Below, in pieces: positions 1-10,700 of a stretch of DNA of 64,000 nucleotides (positions within the stretch are counted from its first letter, which is position 1; the number at the start of each line of letters is the position of its first letter). Made by a program: the position numbers and the translations under genes. Origin of the DNA: Spirometra erinaceieuropaei (taxonomy: Eukaryota > Platyhelminthes > Cestoda > Diphyllobothriidea > Diphyllobothriidae); NCBI GenBank assembly GCA_902702965.1, contig CACRXP010000190.1:301309-365308 (forward strand), read 5' to 3'. The notes beneath the pieces were generated by a model. The model saw only the letters and a program-made list of their open reading frames with translations, had not been told where the DNA came from and searched no databases.

Positions 1-815
1 TCGGCCCTCTGCAGAAAACGCAATCGGTAAAAAAACTACTTAATAAGCATGCATTCTCACATTCAGATATATTTTATAGAAAACATACACAAAAATATGC
101 TTTCTTTTATTCTTTTAGTAGAAAATCACATTATCTTCACTTTGGTATACTCGAAAAAGCGTATATTAAGGCTTTGAAGTGATATCCTAATTTGCGAATA
201 ATTTTGAGTCAGATTAACCGTTGCATTAACGTTTAGCGATTCCAGTCTACAAGGTACATGCACCCTGTTTAAGGAAAATCATGTATTTCTCTATGCCTTT
301 ATGAGAATACGATGTGGATTTCATTGTAATATTTTAATGGATGCTGACTATGGTGCACGTTTCATGAGGGTCACTTGTAAACGGGCATGTGCGATGCTGT
401 ATGTATGGACGACGCACGGTCTTAGACGTTTTATGATTAAAAACTTTGTTTAGAATCAAAGACATTATTTCGTCGAGTATAAAACAATGTGAATATAATA
501 TGATTTATTGCCAAAAGGATACAAGAAAGCTTTTTTGTGCGTGTTTTTCATAAAATATATCTAAATATATAGCACCATCAAAAATCAGTGTGAAAAATGC
601 ATGCTTATTGAGTAGTAACTTTTTACCAAGTGCGTTTTCTGCAGAAGGTCGAAAAAAGTGCATTCGAAAGCCGACATCCTGGCGAGTACGAAATGTTATA
701 GGATTATGTCTCCTGATGAACAATATTACAATCCCATCTGAGTAATTCTTCCTAATCGAAAACGCATTTCAGAATTTCAGCCAACATTTCATGAGACCGG
801 TCAAGCACTAAAAGT
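1..815. repeat. F repeat, copy clipped by window edge
   Basis: Non-coding interspersed repeat whose left end lies outside the window. Positions 1-130 and about 560-790 are reverse-complement partners: a left-arm motif around 'gcagaaaacgc...ctacttaataagcatgcattctcac' is mirrored by 'aaaatgcatgcttattgagtag...gcgttttctgcagaa'. The right end (about 740-800, 'aaaacgcatttcagaatttcagccaacatttcatgag') matches the right ends of the F copies near 3.0 and 45.5 kb. There is no credible ORF. Long inverted arms around a non-coding centre suggest a non-autonomous fold-back or MITE-like DNA element. Confidence 0.6.
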
Positions 816-1790
816 AACTCGTAGTTTTATAGTCTAAAAGTATCTGTTTCAGCTTAGAACCAGAGACATTTTCTGTGTGCGTTAACAGAGATGTCTAGGT
901 TCTAGTACCTATCACGAGAAGGGGAGTTTTATTCACAGACTTATGAGAAGTCGCCACATATATGCCCTGAATATCGCATAAAAGAAGAAACCGGAGAGGC
1001 TGATCTCGTCGATTAAAATAAAATCTAAACAAGGACAATTTGTCATCTGCGTAAACTATTACAAAGGGCCTCAGCCCATCTTCGGACTACTCAAATAAGA
1101 TGCAAGTGGTGAAGGGATCGCGGTCAAAAGTAGCGCCCACTTCTTCAGTGGCCGGATAATCATAGAGACAAGAGCAACAGACTAACAGATGGCTGTCTTT
1201 TTCTATGTAAGTAAGGGCTTTCCGCGAATTCTGATACTTCTATCGCGTTACACGACTTTGCCTTAAGCGATTTGCATACACGGTGTGCTGGCCCGTCAAA
1301 CAGTCCCATCAGCTGCCCGAAGGTGAGTGATCATTTGATTGACTTTAAGCAGTATGGATGGAAATCGAGCCGATGGTAAAAATCAACCACGCTGGCAAAT
1401 TCGCGCCTTTGGAGCATTTTTCTGGGGCCGCAAGATTGCTAATAGTATGCATTTTCTCCTATAAATTCCAGACAAATGCACTGGTAAGCTTTGGTTAAAT
1501 ATCACCAGCCTGCGTCAATTATAAGATCAACATCATGACGTTTTCCAAAAGGCCCTTAGAGTTAAAGTGTACTTTGCGAAGAACAGTCATTCGACAGCAA
1601 ATTCTAGCTGGCAGGATGTGTGCGTAGCCTAACTGAAGTCAGCTGGCGCAAAATGTAAACCGGATGAACAACGTTCGTTCCCGTCTACGTTTCCTACACG
1701 CCCTAAACTCCTTGATTTTAGATAATGCTTTCCGCATGAAAATCTGGTTTGACGTAATCCTATCTCCTTATTAAGATCAATAATTGCTAG
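816..1790. other. No recognised feature
   Basis: AT-rich non-coding DNA. I see no ORF of note, no repeat shared with the rest of the window and no RNA fold. Confidence 0.5.
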
Positions 1791-1796
1791 CCAGAA

Positions 1797-2055
1797 TCTT
1801 CATCGACATTTCGACCGTCGACGCCGACAATGTCGACCGTGTGCTTCACAGCTGGATGAGAGCAGGGACGGTGACTTATGCATGATTTGGTTTAATTGAT
1901 GGCGGATTTGCAAAGAATCTACCACATTCTCTTCTGCTCGCCCACCTGGACCCAGCGTCAAGGCAGAGTAAACCGGAGGCGGAAGAGGGCGTAGGCGGCC
2001 GGTGCGGCGAAAACCCGCACTCAGATGTACCACTACGCCTCTTGGTCCACAATGC
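1797..2055 (+). repeat. R2 GC-rich interspersed repeat
   Basis: Unrecognised dispersed repeat with conserved blocks: 'ccgaccgtgtgc..cacagctgg', 'gcagggacggtgactta', 'cacctggacccagcgtcaaggcagagt', 'accggaggcggaagagggcg' and 'cttggtccaca'. The same blocks in the same order recur at about 17.8-18.0, 60.1-60.35 and 61.15-61.3 kb, and reversed at 32.56-32.76 and 63.49-63.64 kb. It codes for nothing recognisable. It is higher in GC than its flanks and directly abuts an F element. It could be a non-autonomous retroelement. Confidence 0.6.
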
Positions 2056-3045
2056 ACATTAGGTGGGCCAACTCACGACATGTCAGCCGAAATTTCGAAA
2101 TGCGTTCTCCTTTCGAGAAGGCTAATTAAGTAGGGTTGTAAAATTTATCATCTTACAGCATAATTCTATAATAATTCAGTACCTCAGGATGCCGGCTTTC
2201 GAATGAATGTCTTTCCGGCTGCATGCAAATACCAAACTTTGAAACAAATGACTACTTAAGTAGCATGTATTTTTCTTATTTATTTTCGATGCCCATAAAT
2301 GTCCAATTATATTTCACGGAAAAAATGCATGAAAATATTCATCCTTCTACTCATTCGGTAGCAATTTACGTCTTCCTTCAATTTTATAACCGAAGAAAGG
2401 CTATAAGTCTGTTTTAAAAACTTTTCTAATTCCCGAATCATTTTGAACCCGACCTACCGTTACACTTGTATTTAGGCCTTCCAACCTACAGGCTGTATAT
2501 TTTCCGCGTACGGGAAACCATACATTTATTTCCAGTATTAAGAGGGGGCCATATGGGGGGCACAAAATTTGGCAGTGGATTTCAACCACATTGTTAACGT
2601 TACAAGCCACAATGGTAAATGCCGAGACACGACGTTTTATAAGCAGCAATTTCACGGTACTAAATATTTCAAAATTAGAAACATATTTGAAATCAACTTA
2701 TACTCTTCCTTCGAATAGAAAATTGAAGGGATACGTACATTTCTACCGAATGAATGAAAAAGTAAATATTTTTATGCACGTTCTCCGTGAAATAGGATTG
2801 AGCATTTAGGGACATCGAAAATCAATGTGAAAATGTATGCTATTTAAGTAGTCATTTTTTTACAGTGTGTGGTTTTTGCATGCGGCCTTAAAGATGTTCG
2901 CTTGAAAGCCGGCATCCTGAGGAAACTGTATTATTATAGAATTATGCCGCAAGATGATAAATTTTACAACCCTACTTAATTAATCTTTTCGAAACGAAAA
3001 CGCATTTCGGAATTTCTGTTGACACTTCATGAGTTAGCCCATCTA
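2053..3045. mobile_element. F element, full-length with long inverted arms
   Basis: A repeat of about 1 kb whose two ends are inverted copies over about 300 bp (2060-2375 against 2735-3035). The left outer end reads 'gggccaactcacgacatgtcagccgaaatttcgaaatgcg' and the right outer end is its near complement, '...cgcatttcggaatttctgttgacacttcatgagttagccc'. The centre is non-coding. Structurally this is a fold-back or MITE-like element. Family relatives are at 1-815, 16587-17365, 36560-37140, 44645-45560 and 59690-59975. No target duplication was clear. No transposase is encoded, so it would be non-autonomous if mobile. Confidence 0.65.
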
Positions 3046-3755
3046 CTATGCAGTGATCAGGATTTTATGCAAAAACAACAAAGGTAGAGGACGACTCGAA
3101 CCTCAATTGACGTGGTGTGAGCCATTAACTGGGTTTGCCAAAACACTTCTCGGTCTTTCTAGCCAAAACCTTGGGTAGCATCTGTTCCTTGCGGTGAAAT
3201 GTCTGCAACTGGAATCTTTATAAAAACTATCGTGGCTGCACCTCTGTAGTCCCTTGTCTCGCGTTTCGGTGTTACTTGGGACGTCTTGAGATCTGAGTAG
3301 TTTTTTGAGCTGCAGCCGTTGCAGGCTTGATATTTTGTACAGAACGGCCTGGAGTACGCCTAAATTCTCACCAACAGATGGACACTAGCCTTCTTTGCTT
3401 CTATAGGGGGCACTGCTTGCTCCCCTGGTTCGGTGTGAACCTTGGGCACTCCGCTCTGCGTAGTCACACATGCAACCTCAGCATGGAATGACGACTTGGC
3501 AACGACTGAAGTCTAGTCAGGGAAAGGCTGGGCACATGGTGTGGTCTGTCCACGCGAAACCAATGGAATCTTAGACGTCAATCAGGCGCTCACCGGTTGA
3601 CTCTGTGCGTTAGAATAATGGACCTTGCAGGGGAATCAGAAGGACCTACACCGACACCGCATTAGTCTGTCCCGAAGGAACAATACATGACCCAATTCGG
3701 GAAACTTGATGCCAGAATCTGATATGAAAGTTTTTAACGTTTTAGACATTTTAAC
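3046..3755. other. Unrecognised GC-balanced stretch
   Basis: The base composition is richer in GC than on either side, which suggests an insertion of a repeat I do not recognise. No ORF longer than about 60 codons and no inverted termini were found. Confidence 0.35.
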
Positions 3756-4602
3756 TTTTGTTCACCAGTCTAGTCGTTCGAGAAAATGTCCTTTTCTTGT
3801 GCGGAAAGTGTGTTTAGGCAATTTTTCCAAGCGAAGAGTTCATAAATGTGGGCGAACATAGACGTCGCAAAATGTTCGGGCATTCCCTATACTAATACCT
3901 GCCCTAGACTTCGACTGCGCATCTGAGTCTGCTTCCTTTGATAGAAGAGCAGTTTACCCTTGAAATCACTACTAGACAGATCTTGCTCCACTTGAAAATT
4001 CATTTTTTATTTGATGGTAACTGTAGGAATCTGTTTGCTGACACGCAGGTTTTTTGAAGTAATAGAGAGTTTCATCGATTTTTTAAAACCAGATTGGTAG
4101 ATCTGTGTGACTTTGTATTCTGAATTACAGTAATAACACACACAGGCTATGCTTCGTCTAAATGATGTAAAACTGCTTTGATATTTAGAAAGTATTGTAA
4201 GCTGACAGCAACGTGTCCATCATCAATCTCAGTTGTGAACATACGAAACATTACTTTTCATGCGGTCTAGTTTTCGCATATACGTAATTTACACATGGAA
4301 CGAACTAAACATTACACAAATTCGGCAAAATACCAATATTTATATGACCACTCTCCCATGGGTCTTTAAATATGACTGAACGATCATTTACATGAAAAAC
4401 ACCCAGATACTCGCTACTGCGGTTGATAACTTCAAGAAGTATCCTATTTTAAAGGTCTTAACTAACAAATTTTGCAGAGTCTATCTTTATTGGCTATTGG
4501 TTGGGAACTATGAAAATCACGAACTATTCAGCAGTATGCCTAGGCCAACCTGGAAATCAACGTAGTCCAGAACAAAGAAAAAATACAAATTAATTTCACG
4601 GA
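3756..4602. repeat. G repeat, copy 1, first part
   Basis: Aligns by eye with 25980-26660. Shared blocks include 'ttcccTATaCTAATAcctGcCCTAGACTtCG.ctgCGCATCTGag', 'cTTGAAAATTcATTttttat', 'acAGTAATAACaCA' and 'TATTCAGCA'. The copy is broken at about 4603 by a PLE-B insertion and resumes at about 6096. Function and class are unknown. There is no ORF. Confidence 0.6.
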
Positions 4603-5040
4603 AGACGCCGGAGGCAACCACAAAGCGTCGATTCTAACGGAGACAGGGTGTCATGGGAATTCTACTTCCTGCCCTTCATGCCAAGAATTTCTGAAGCGAT
4701 CGCTCGACAGTTAAACCAGTTCGGCATATCCATCGCCCGTGAACCGGCGTCTTCAGTGCGCACGACACTACCCGAAGTAAAAGGCCCAATAGCGAAGGAG
4801 CAGCAAACAAATGTCATACACCGCATTCCAGGTGCAACCTGCTCTAGTGTTTATGTTGAGAATACCGGTCAACGACCTGGTACCCGCATTAACGATCATG
4901 AGATGGCCAGCCGCCGACAGGAGCCCTTTTCGCTCGTATTTGCCCACGCCCTTGATTGTGATCACGGTTTCAACTGGGAGGGGACTGAAGTGATTGCCAG
5001 TGCCAACACCAAAGAGGCGCGAGAATTTGTCAAAGCTTGA
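4603..5040 (+). pseudogene. PLE-B retroelement fragment (linker plus GIY-YIG endonuclease)
   Basis: The open frame 4648-5040 is the C-terminal part of a Penelope-like reverse transcriptase/endonuclease. It reads through the post-RT linker (EAIARQLNQFGISIA, then PASSVRTTLPEVK) into the GIY-YIG endonuclease (VIHRIPGATCSSVYVENTGQ, then TRINDHEMA). Compared with the copy near 57.2 kb, which has YVGHTGRCLGTRINEQ, the second motif has lost its glycine (YVEN) and the following arginine (TGQ), so the nuclease should be dead. The RT domain is missing, making this a 5'-truncated copy. The frame ends where a PLE-A element has jumped in, and coding sequence resumes at 5683. It sits inside repeat G. Confidence 0.75.
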
Positions 5041-5133
5041 CAACAATAAAAACAGCCAATAGAAGCGAAGAGACGAGTCCCAGGAAGTAGTCTAGAAGAA
5101 GGAAACACGATCGCCGGGACAAGATCTTTATTA

Positions 5134-5175
5134 GCCTGACGTTTCGGATTCCTACTCGAATCCATCATCAGAGAC
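5134..5175 (-). ncRNA. Hammerhead ribozyme motif of PLE-A tail
   Basis: On the minus strand: helix I GUCU paired with AGGC, core CUGAUGA, one unpaired U, helix II of 6 bp (GGAUUC/GAAUCC), then GAA-ACGU-C. The helix III strand ACGU is self-complementary, so it can close only between two RNA copies. All core bases are present apart from the extra U after CUGAUGA. Hammerheads with very short helix III are known in Penelope-like elements. Activity has not been shown. Confidence 0.65.
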
Positions 5176-5287
5176 AAAAAAGCAGAAACGGGTGATTGTT
5201 GCACGAGGGGCTGCGGTATTTATAGGATGCAGTAGCCATGCTACCGCATACCTATGAACATTCACGGCTCCCCCCATTCCATACTGC

Positions 5288-5506
5288 GTGCTAAAATTTC
5301 GCCTAGGCGGAGTAACAAGCCATGCGGGGAGCGCAGAGGTGAACACTTTTCCCAACACCGGGTTCGATGCGTCAGATGGTCGAGCAATCATCACGCCAAC
5401 ATCCAACGCACGTGATGAAATTGCAGCAATTATCGACTCGAATGTCGGCCATCAAGCAGTGATCACACCAAGTGCGACGATCCCGGATGAAGGGGGGAGC
5501 CGTTAA
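5288..5506 (+). pseudogene. PLE-A C-terminal coding fragment
   Basis: 72 codons matching the end of the PLE-A protein near 21.6-21.86 kb: KFRLGGVTSHAGSAEV here against KLRLGGVNSYAGSAKV there, then SDGRAIITPTSNARDEIA and PSATIPDEGGSR. It lies downstream of the endonuclease domain and has no known function. It is the only coding part left in this truncated insertion. Confidence 0.7.
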
Positions 5507-5591
5507 TGTTCATAGGTATGCGGTAGCATGGCTACTGCATCCTACAAATACCGCAGCCCCTCGTGCAGCAACCACCCGTTTCTGCCTTTTT

Positions 5592-5633
5592 GTCTCTAAT
5601 GGTGGATTCGAGTAGGAATCCGAAACGTCAGGC
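5592..5633 (+). ncRNA. Decayed PLE-A hammerhead motif
   Basis: Partner of the minus-strand motif at 5134-5175. Helix I (GUCU/AGGC), helix II (GGAUUC/GAAUCC) and GAAACGUC are intact, but the core reads CUAAUGG in place of CUGAUGA. Loss of the conserved G and final A should abolish cleavage. Confidence 0.55.
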
Positions 5634-5676
5634 TAATAAAGCTCTTGTCCCTTCGATCGTGTCTCCTTCTTCAATA

Positions 5677-6095
5677 ACAACAGCATCAACCGCCATGTCG
5701 ATTTGGACGCTCACTACGGAGGTTTGCGTTCACGTTTCACCGGCTTACGCCTACCCAAAGGCACCAGCTGCTAATCCGGTTCGGCCATGCGGAATGTCAC
5801 GGACTCAATATCCCCCTTCACAGAGTGAACCATAGGTGAAACCTTCAACACCTCCCCTAACTTCCGGCAACTATTCAAACACGTTCTTCACCCTCACACA
5901 TAAACTTCTGTTTTGTCGACGTAGCCTCGATGTCCCATCAGCCCCCTAGTGCGATTATCTCTCTCACACTACTCATTTCGTCCGACGACTGGTTAATTTA
6001 ATCGGCCTGACAATTTACGAGTATATCTCGATTTTTCAACGAGCCTTCTACGTTTTTTATCGTCTCGGAATGCATACTACCTCCGCTATTCAGCA
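5677..6095 (+). pseudogene. PLE-B C-terminus and 3' tail, resumed after insertion
   Basis: Coding sequence interrupted at 5040 resumes at 5683 as SINRHVDLDAHYGGLRSRF, matching PLE-B at about 57.4 kb (SINRHVDLDAHYEGLRSRM). Stops follow. The non-coding tail contains a worn hammerhead at 5977-6021 and ends where repeat G resumes. Confidence 0.7.
5977..6021 (+). ncRNA. Relic PLE-B hammerhead motif
   Basis: Helix I (UUCGU/ACGAG) is kept, but the core is CCGACGA and GAAAAUUC has become GACAAUUU. Identified by position and by likeness to the intact motif at 57714-57758. Expected to be inactive. Confidence 0.4.
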
Positions 6096-7000
6096 AAGTC
6101 ATATATTTGCGATTACGCCTGCCACATCCACAGAAGTTTATAGACGTGACAGCATGCAACCTTCTGTAGAATTTTATTCATATGTCGTCACTATCGGCGA
6201 AGTCAAGCAAAGTCTTTTCTGCCTTATTGAACCGAATCTCTCCCAATGCAAAGCATAGAAAGTGCAATCAATTTTCAGATGACCGTTTTTTAAGCTGAAC
6301 TCAGAATGCAGGCCTTTGGCAAACCGGCATACCTAAAATTTAACTAAATCTCAAAGGACATTTAAATGTAAACTTCACTAAAATTATTTTCAGGAGTAAT
6401 TATATTTGTGCTGTCATATTTTTCGATTTTTTATATGAACAGGCTTGCTGTACATCGAAAACTACAGTTTACTACATACCAGTTTACTGCTACCATTTTT
6501 GATGCTCTCGGAATTTCCCGCTTTTTGAAGAAAATTGGTAAGATGTGGTTACGTAGCCCCATCTGATGGACACAACACTGTTGGCTTAGGGTTCAGGGTG
6601 GCGGTTAAGGGTTAGAGTTGGAGCTAAGGTTAGGGTTAGGGCTTAGGGTTAGGTTTATGTTTTAGGGGTTAGGACGACTACTTCCCAATCATTCAAAATA
6701 CAACGTTGCATCCCAATAGTTTTTCTTCTGGACACAATTGCTTGACCTCATCGCCTGTGCGTTCCCCGGCCCTACCCGCAAAAGCCCTTACTATCGCCAT
6801 CCGGGTATTACAGGCGGCTAGCGTTTTGTTTACCTCAGGTGGGGCTACATAACCACATTTGATCAAAAATTAGTACTCCTTCTCGACCTAATACTACCTT
6901 CAATATATCTATCATATTTCAATTCCCTTTACGTTGTTCTTTATTAATGTTGGGTTCATGCGTTGGTGTTGGTTTGCGAGTGATCATCAATGATTCAGAA
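6096..7000. repeat. G repeat, copy 1, second part
   Basis: Aligns with 26690-27240. Shared blocks are 'tTTGCGATTACGCCT', 'TAAACTTCaCTAAAA', 'ACttTcATATTT' and 'GGTTTGCGAGTGATC'. It is interrupted by the Tel element at 6538-6862. The G repeat as a whole is about 1.3 kb without its insertions. Confidence 0.6.
6538..6862 (-). mobile_element. Tel element: inverted-terminal repeat carrying telomere-like array
   Basis: About 325 bp with near-perfect inverted ends: left 'agatgtggttacgtagcccc', right 'ggggctacataaccacattt'. Positions 6580-6665 hold degenerate TTAGGG-type repeats (ggttagggttagggcttagggttagg). The rest is non-coding. The paralogue at 12365-12648 has the same ends and the same telomere-like block on the opposite strand, so the block belongs to the element and is not a local accident. 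Probably a MITE-like DNA element. Confidence 0.65.
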
Positions 7001-7885
7001 ATGTCGACACGGCCCACCTGTTATGCCGCCCACTGTATACCCGAAGACGTCTCATGACGACGGCCACTGTCAAACCATCCCTTAAAAATAGAGATGAGCT
7101 GCTATTTGGAAAAACTGGATTCCCTCTTCGTAGGAGCAGACATACACGTCAAACTGTCTCTTCGCTTTGAGAGGTGACCAAGTACACTTCACTTACTCAG
7201 GAGTCAACGTTGAGGTAAAAGGACCGGATGCGTGAAAAGCGTGAGATTCGACAGAGGGACAGCAGCCTCACTTGTGGCCACTAAGGCGTAATGAACGGTG
7301 GGCTGAGTGAGTCAAGTGTGGAGACCGCGAAAGTCACCTTCGCTTTATTTGAATAACATCCAAGTCACTGTCATCGCCTGAGCAGTGCCGCTCCTCGCCT
7401 TTTGAAACCGAGGAAACATCTCTGTCACCATTACAGACAATACTGTCATAATTAGTTCTCAGTATGTTCGACTAGTACTGTGAACCGCTCAGATGTCTAA
7501 ATATGACTAAAAAACACGGAACGTCAGTCCGCATTTCACCGAAAGCTTGTAACTGATTTCCTTTATACAGGACAGCCCTTCTCTGATCTCATTTTGATCA
7601 CAACAACCGGAGGTGCTCGGCCATGACAGATAAGTCCTCCTCAGTGAACGATTTGTCAGATTTCTTCCACATTTAACTTTTGCATGAAAAGACACGAACA
7701 GTCCACGAGCATTTGCAAAAACACTGCTATTTTGCTGAAAGTGCCTTTGATTCTAATGGTATGGACTTCAATTTCCACGAAAAACGAAAGATGTGAAGTT
7801 TTCCGCAGGTGCAACAGTAAGGGCGATTGAACACCTGTGTCCTATTACTTTGCAAGCATCTAAATTTTTATGGGTGTTGTGGCAG
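7001..7885. other. No recognised feature
   Basis: Unrecognised non-coding sequence. The only frames present are short and have no family signature. Confidence 0.45.
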
Positions 7886-8290
7886 GTATGACGTAATTCA
7901 CTTTGACCCAACTGTGAAAAACTCGGCATCTCGGCGGGATTAGAACCCACGACAGCACGGCGAAGGCTCAAACTATCTGAGCTACGAGGCGTCACCGGAA
8001 GACGCGAGTTTAATTACATTTGGGTCAAGTTTACCCGCCCAACCCATTGGAACCACTGAATCCACGAAATGTGATACAGTAGGCTGACTGACCAAGCAGG
8101 ATTTCCTAAGTAATTCACCTAAAATCCCTCAGGTAACTACCAGGCTCATAGAATTCATAGGTGACTAGGACGTTGGCTGTACTAAAGCCTTCCCCTTGCT
8201 GTCTTGAGTTCGAATCTCACCAAGACACCGAGATTTCCACATATGGGTCAGAAAGAATCCAAAATTTCAATAAAATCACGACAAATTAAA
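7886..8290. mobile_element. S2 tRNA-headed fold-back element
   Basis: Two tRNA-like heads face outward, minus at about 7903-7995 and plus at about 8160-8250. They lie beside the terminal sequence 'tgacccaactgtgaaaaactcgg' and its complement at the far end. The interior ('caagcaggatttcctaagtaattcacctaaaat..', about 8095-8130) is shared with the larger copy at 31786-32335. The plus head here is joined directly to the centre ('aggacgttggctgtactaaag'), so much of the inner right arm and the first half of that tRNA are deleted. The minus head keeps a box-B-like 'gggattagaaccc'. Confidence 0.6.
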
Positions 8291-9430
8291 CCGATAAGTC
8301 CGGCTCGGTTCCCATGCGCATTTTGCTACAGCGTTCTACATGTCCGAAACAGCAAACGAATCCTGACTTCATTACTGGCAGCACATTACTCTGCCTGGCA
8401 CATTTTCTGAGCTGGCGTTATTAGTGACAACCGCGGATGTTGCTTACAGCCTTTGAAAATAATCCCCTATCACAGCTAGACATTTTTGCGTGCTTCCATT
8501 CGGTAATCCCATGAGTGCAAACACTTATGGCTAATCGGATGAATATGAGAGACCTGTGGGTTCCTAACGGTGGCAGCAATTAGCCAACTGTCAGTTGTCG
8601 GCAGACGTGAATATTCCGCCAACAGGCTCTGTTTTATCAGTCGCAGCAGACAAGCGATACAGACGTTAACTGTCTGCATTTGCAAATCCCGTTAGACGTT
8701 CCTGAAGACCATTGCAGTAATTACTTCTTGGGTTCCCACGTTTCACGTATCTAGTGGGCATTGGTTTGCAAACCAAATCCGTCTACTTCAAAGTGATGGG
8801 AATATTTTGCATTTCTTGTTGGGCGTATGGAAGGTTCGGACTTGCGAACAGTGCTGAGTTCGGCTAGGGGGAAGTGTTTTGCTGCAAAAAACGTTAAGAA
8901 CAATGAAATGTTCTTTTATGTCTGATTGGCCTTCATCAGCTGGTGACAAGTCATCCGCATGCACTCACATAATCAAAATTTAAACCGTAGGTCGATAAAT
9001 AACAGAGATTTATATTCCATAATATGTTATGTGTTACTTTTTTGTTTTCATACGTATGTTCATGTGCGGGTAGACATTTTTATGTCCTCATTTCCAAAAG
9101 TAGATGAAAATGCGTCTAATTTTCTAAAATAATTGCAAATAACATGGTCCTCTATATAACTGTCCTGCCTTACCTGCGTTGAAACTGATTACTTGATAAC
9201 AAACGTCATGTCGTTTAAAAATGGCACGTTTTTCACATTTAGAAACTTGACAAGTGCGAAGGCATGTGGTTTCTTCCTTTCTAAATCTTCAAGAGACGCG
9301 GTTTAATATCAAATAATTAAAATAATCGGCACTTTATTGCACAACACTGCAAAGCGAACCACGTAGCCCACCGGCAGCAAACTGTGTCTAATTCAAAACT
9401 TTTAATTTAAAAAGTTAGGTTGGCAAACAC
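8291..9430. other. No recognised feature
   Basis: AT-rich non-coding DNA. I see no repeat shared with the rest of the window. Confidence 0.45.
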
Positions 9431-10700
9431 GCGTTTTCGGTACTTCTTCGTCAGGCCGATACAGTTACAGAGAGGAATGAAAATATACAAAACTAACAGT
9501 GTTTATAGGTGTCTCAAGGGCTATTAAGTCATTAACATTCATCTCCTCCACACCGCTCGCATGATGAGGTCGGCGGAATTCGGTATTCAGGGCTAGGGAA
9601 GGGAGTTTTAGCAGTCGCTCAAGAGTCATTGAGTGATGCTTTTGGCTTGAGTATATGGAGTATTCATCACTGTAATTCGGGATTTGAGACGGCATGTCGT
9701 CATCACTTGAGTTTGGCGTTGGCGGCAGTGGAGAAAGCGCTTGTGCCAGCGTTTTCTATCAGCATAGCACTGGATTCGCTAGCCACTATCTCAGCCATCG
9801 CTCGCATCCGTTGGCGTAGGCCTTTGGAGAAGTTTGTGGGTGTCCGGTAGACAGCCTGAAATGCTTCTTTGGCATCGACTCGGTGACTCGTATCGATTAA
9901 ATGTGCGAGAATAGAACACGAAATCGATCGGGTCTCACCCCTGTCTAGTCAAGCGGGCATACGTTCATGCGCCCTCTTTACCAGGCGTCTCGTTGTACGA
10001 CCGATGTATCCCGATCCACAGGGTGAAGTGAATGAATAGATGCACATTGATGTGGCCTTCAACGGAAGTCTGTCTTTACCTCCGAAACGTAGGGTGGGAA
10101 AGTTTGTAAAGCATACGCTTAAATTCACCGCGGAGAATGCCCTCGTGATAGCTGTAGTTGAGCGCCGCCGGACTAGTTCGCTCTCCGCGTCTCCTGCAAA
10201 AGGCAATCTTATGAATACATCTTTCTTTTCCGCACTCGCAACAGTGAGCTTTGTTACACGTTCCCAAATATTTCGGAGGATAAATTTATCTGGGTATCCG
10301 TTCTCCCGAAGTGTGTTCCACAGCTTTTGGAGCTCTGCTTCAATAGCTTCAAGTGAGCAGATGTGCCTCACTCTAGCCGCCAATCTCTGGACTAAATTTT
10401 GTTTGATGTTTGAGGGAACAAAACTGTGGAAATTAACGTATTGTCCTGTCCAGGTTTTCTTTCGGAACACCCTGTGCTAGATAGATCCACCCTCCTGCCT
10501 GTGTAGAAGGACATCGAGAAACGCAATTTCGTTATCTGCCTCAGACTTAGCAGTGGACTTTAGCGAGGGGTGCGCATTGTTGAACTTTTGGACAAGGTCC
10601 TCGATATCGGTGGTGCCATCCGCTATGCAGAAGATATCGTCCACGTACTCATCGTAGAAGATGAGGCCATTAATTTGTGCAGATCGGTAAAGAACTGTTC
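9431..10700 (-). pseudogene. PLE-C: RT C-terminus plus GIY-YIG endonuclease relic
   Basis: Minus-strand reading from about 10690 down. It begins at the RT catalytic box (YDEYVDDIFCIA), followed by the thumb motif EIAFLDVLLHRQ, one in-frame TAG (10479-10477), then KTWTGQYVNFHSFVP, NLVQRLAARVRHICS and ENGYPDKFI. The start of a GIY-YIG nuclease follows (CIYSFTSPCGSGYIGRTTRR), with a stop at 9951-9949. Further on, HRVDAKEAFQAVYRTPTNF matches the expected C-terminal end of such proteins. The tail at 9422-9456 resembles a worn hammerhead (cctgacgaag..ccgaaaacgcg). The RT palm before YVDD is missing. This lineage differs from PLE-A and PLE-B. Confidence 0.75.

Larger units (their letters stand above)
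5046..5676 (+). mobile_element. PLE-A fold-back insertion inside PLE-B
   Basis: An insertion of about 630 bp with three parts: an inverted PLE-A tail (5046-5280, minus), a short piece of PLE-A C-terminal coding sequence (5288-5506, plus), and a direct PLE-A tail (5507-5676, plus). The two tails are near-perfect reverse complements. The host PLE-B frame stops at VKA and resumes with NNNSINRHVDLDAHY. The hexamer ACAACA is present on both sides (5040-5045 and 5677-5682), consistent with a target-site duplication. Opposed terminal repeats around a 5'-truncated body are a known insertion form of Penelope-like elements. Confidence 0.75.

Noticed and set aside
6580..6665. True telomere or chromosome end
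   Set aside because: The TTAGGG-type units are degenerate and short and lie inside an element with inverted ends that has a paralogue at 12.4 kb.
9422..9456. Active hammerhead at the PLE-C tail
   Set aside because: CUGACGA and GAAAAC occur, but only nine bases lie between them and they form no real helix II.
10040..10480. Plus-strand gene of 146 codons
   Set aside because: Antisense shadow of the PLE-C coding region, whose minus-strand translation has clear GIY-YIG and linker motifs.
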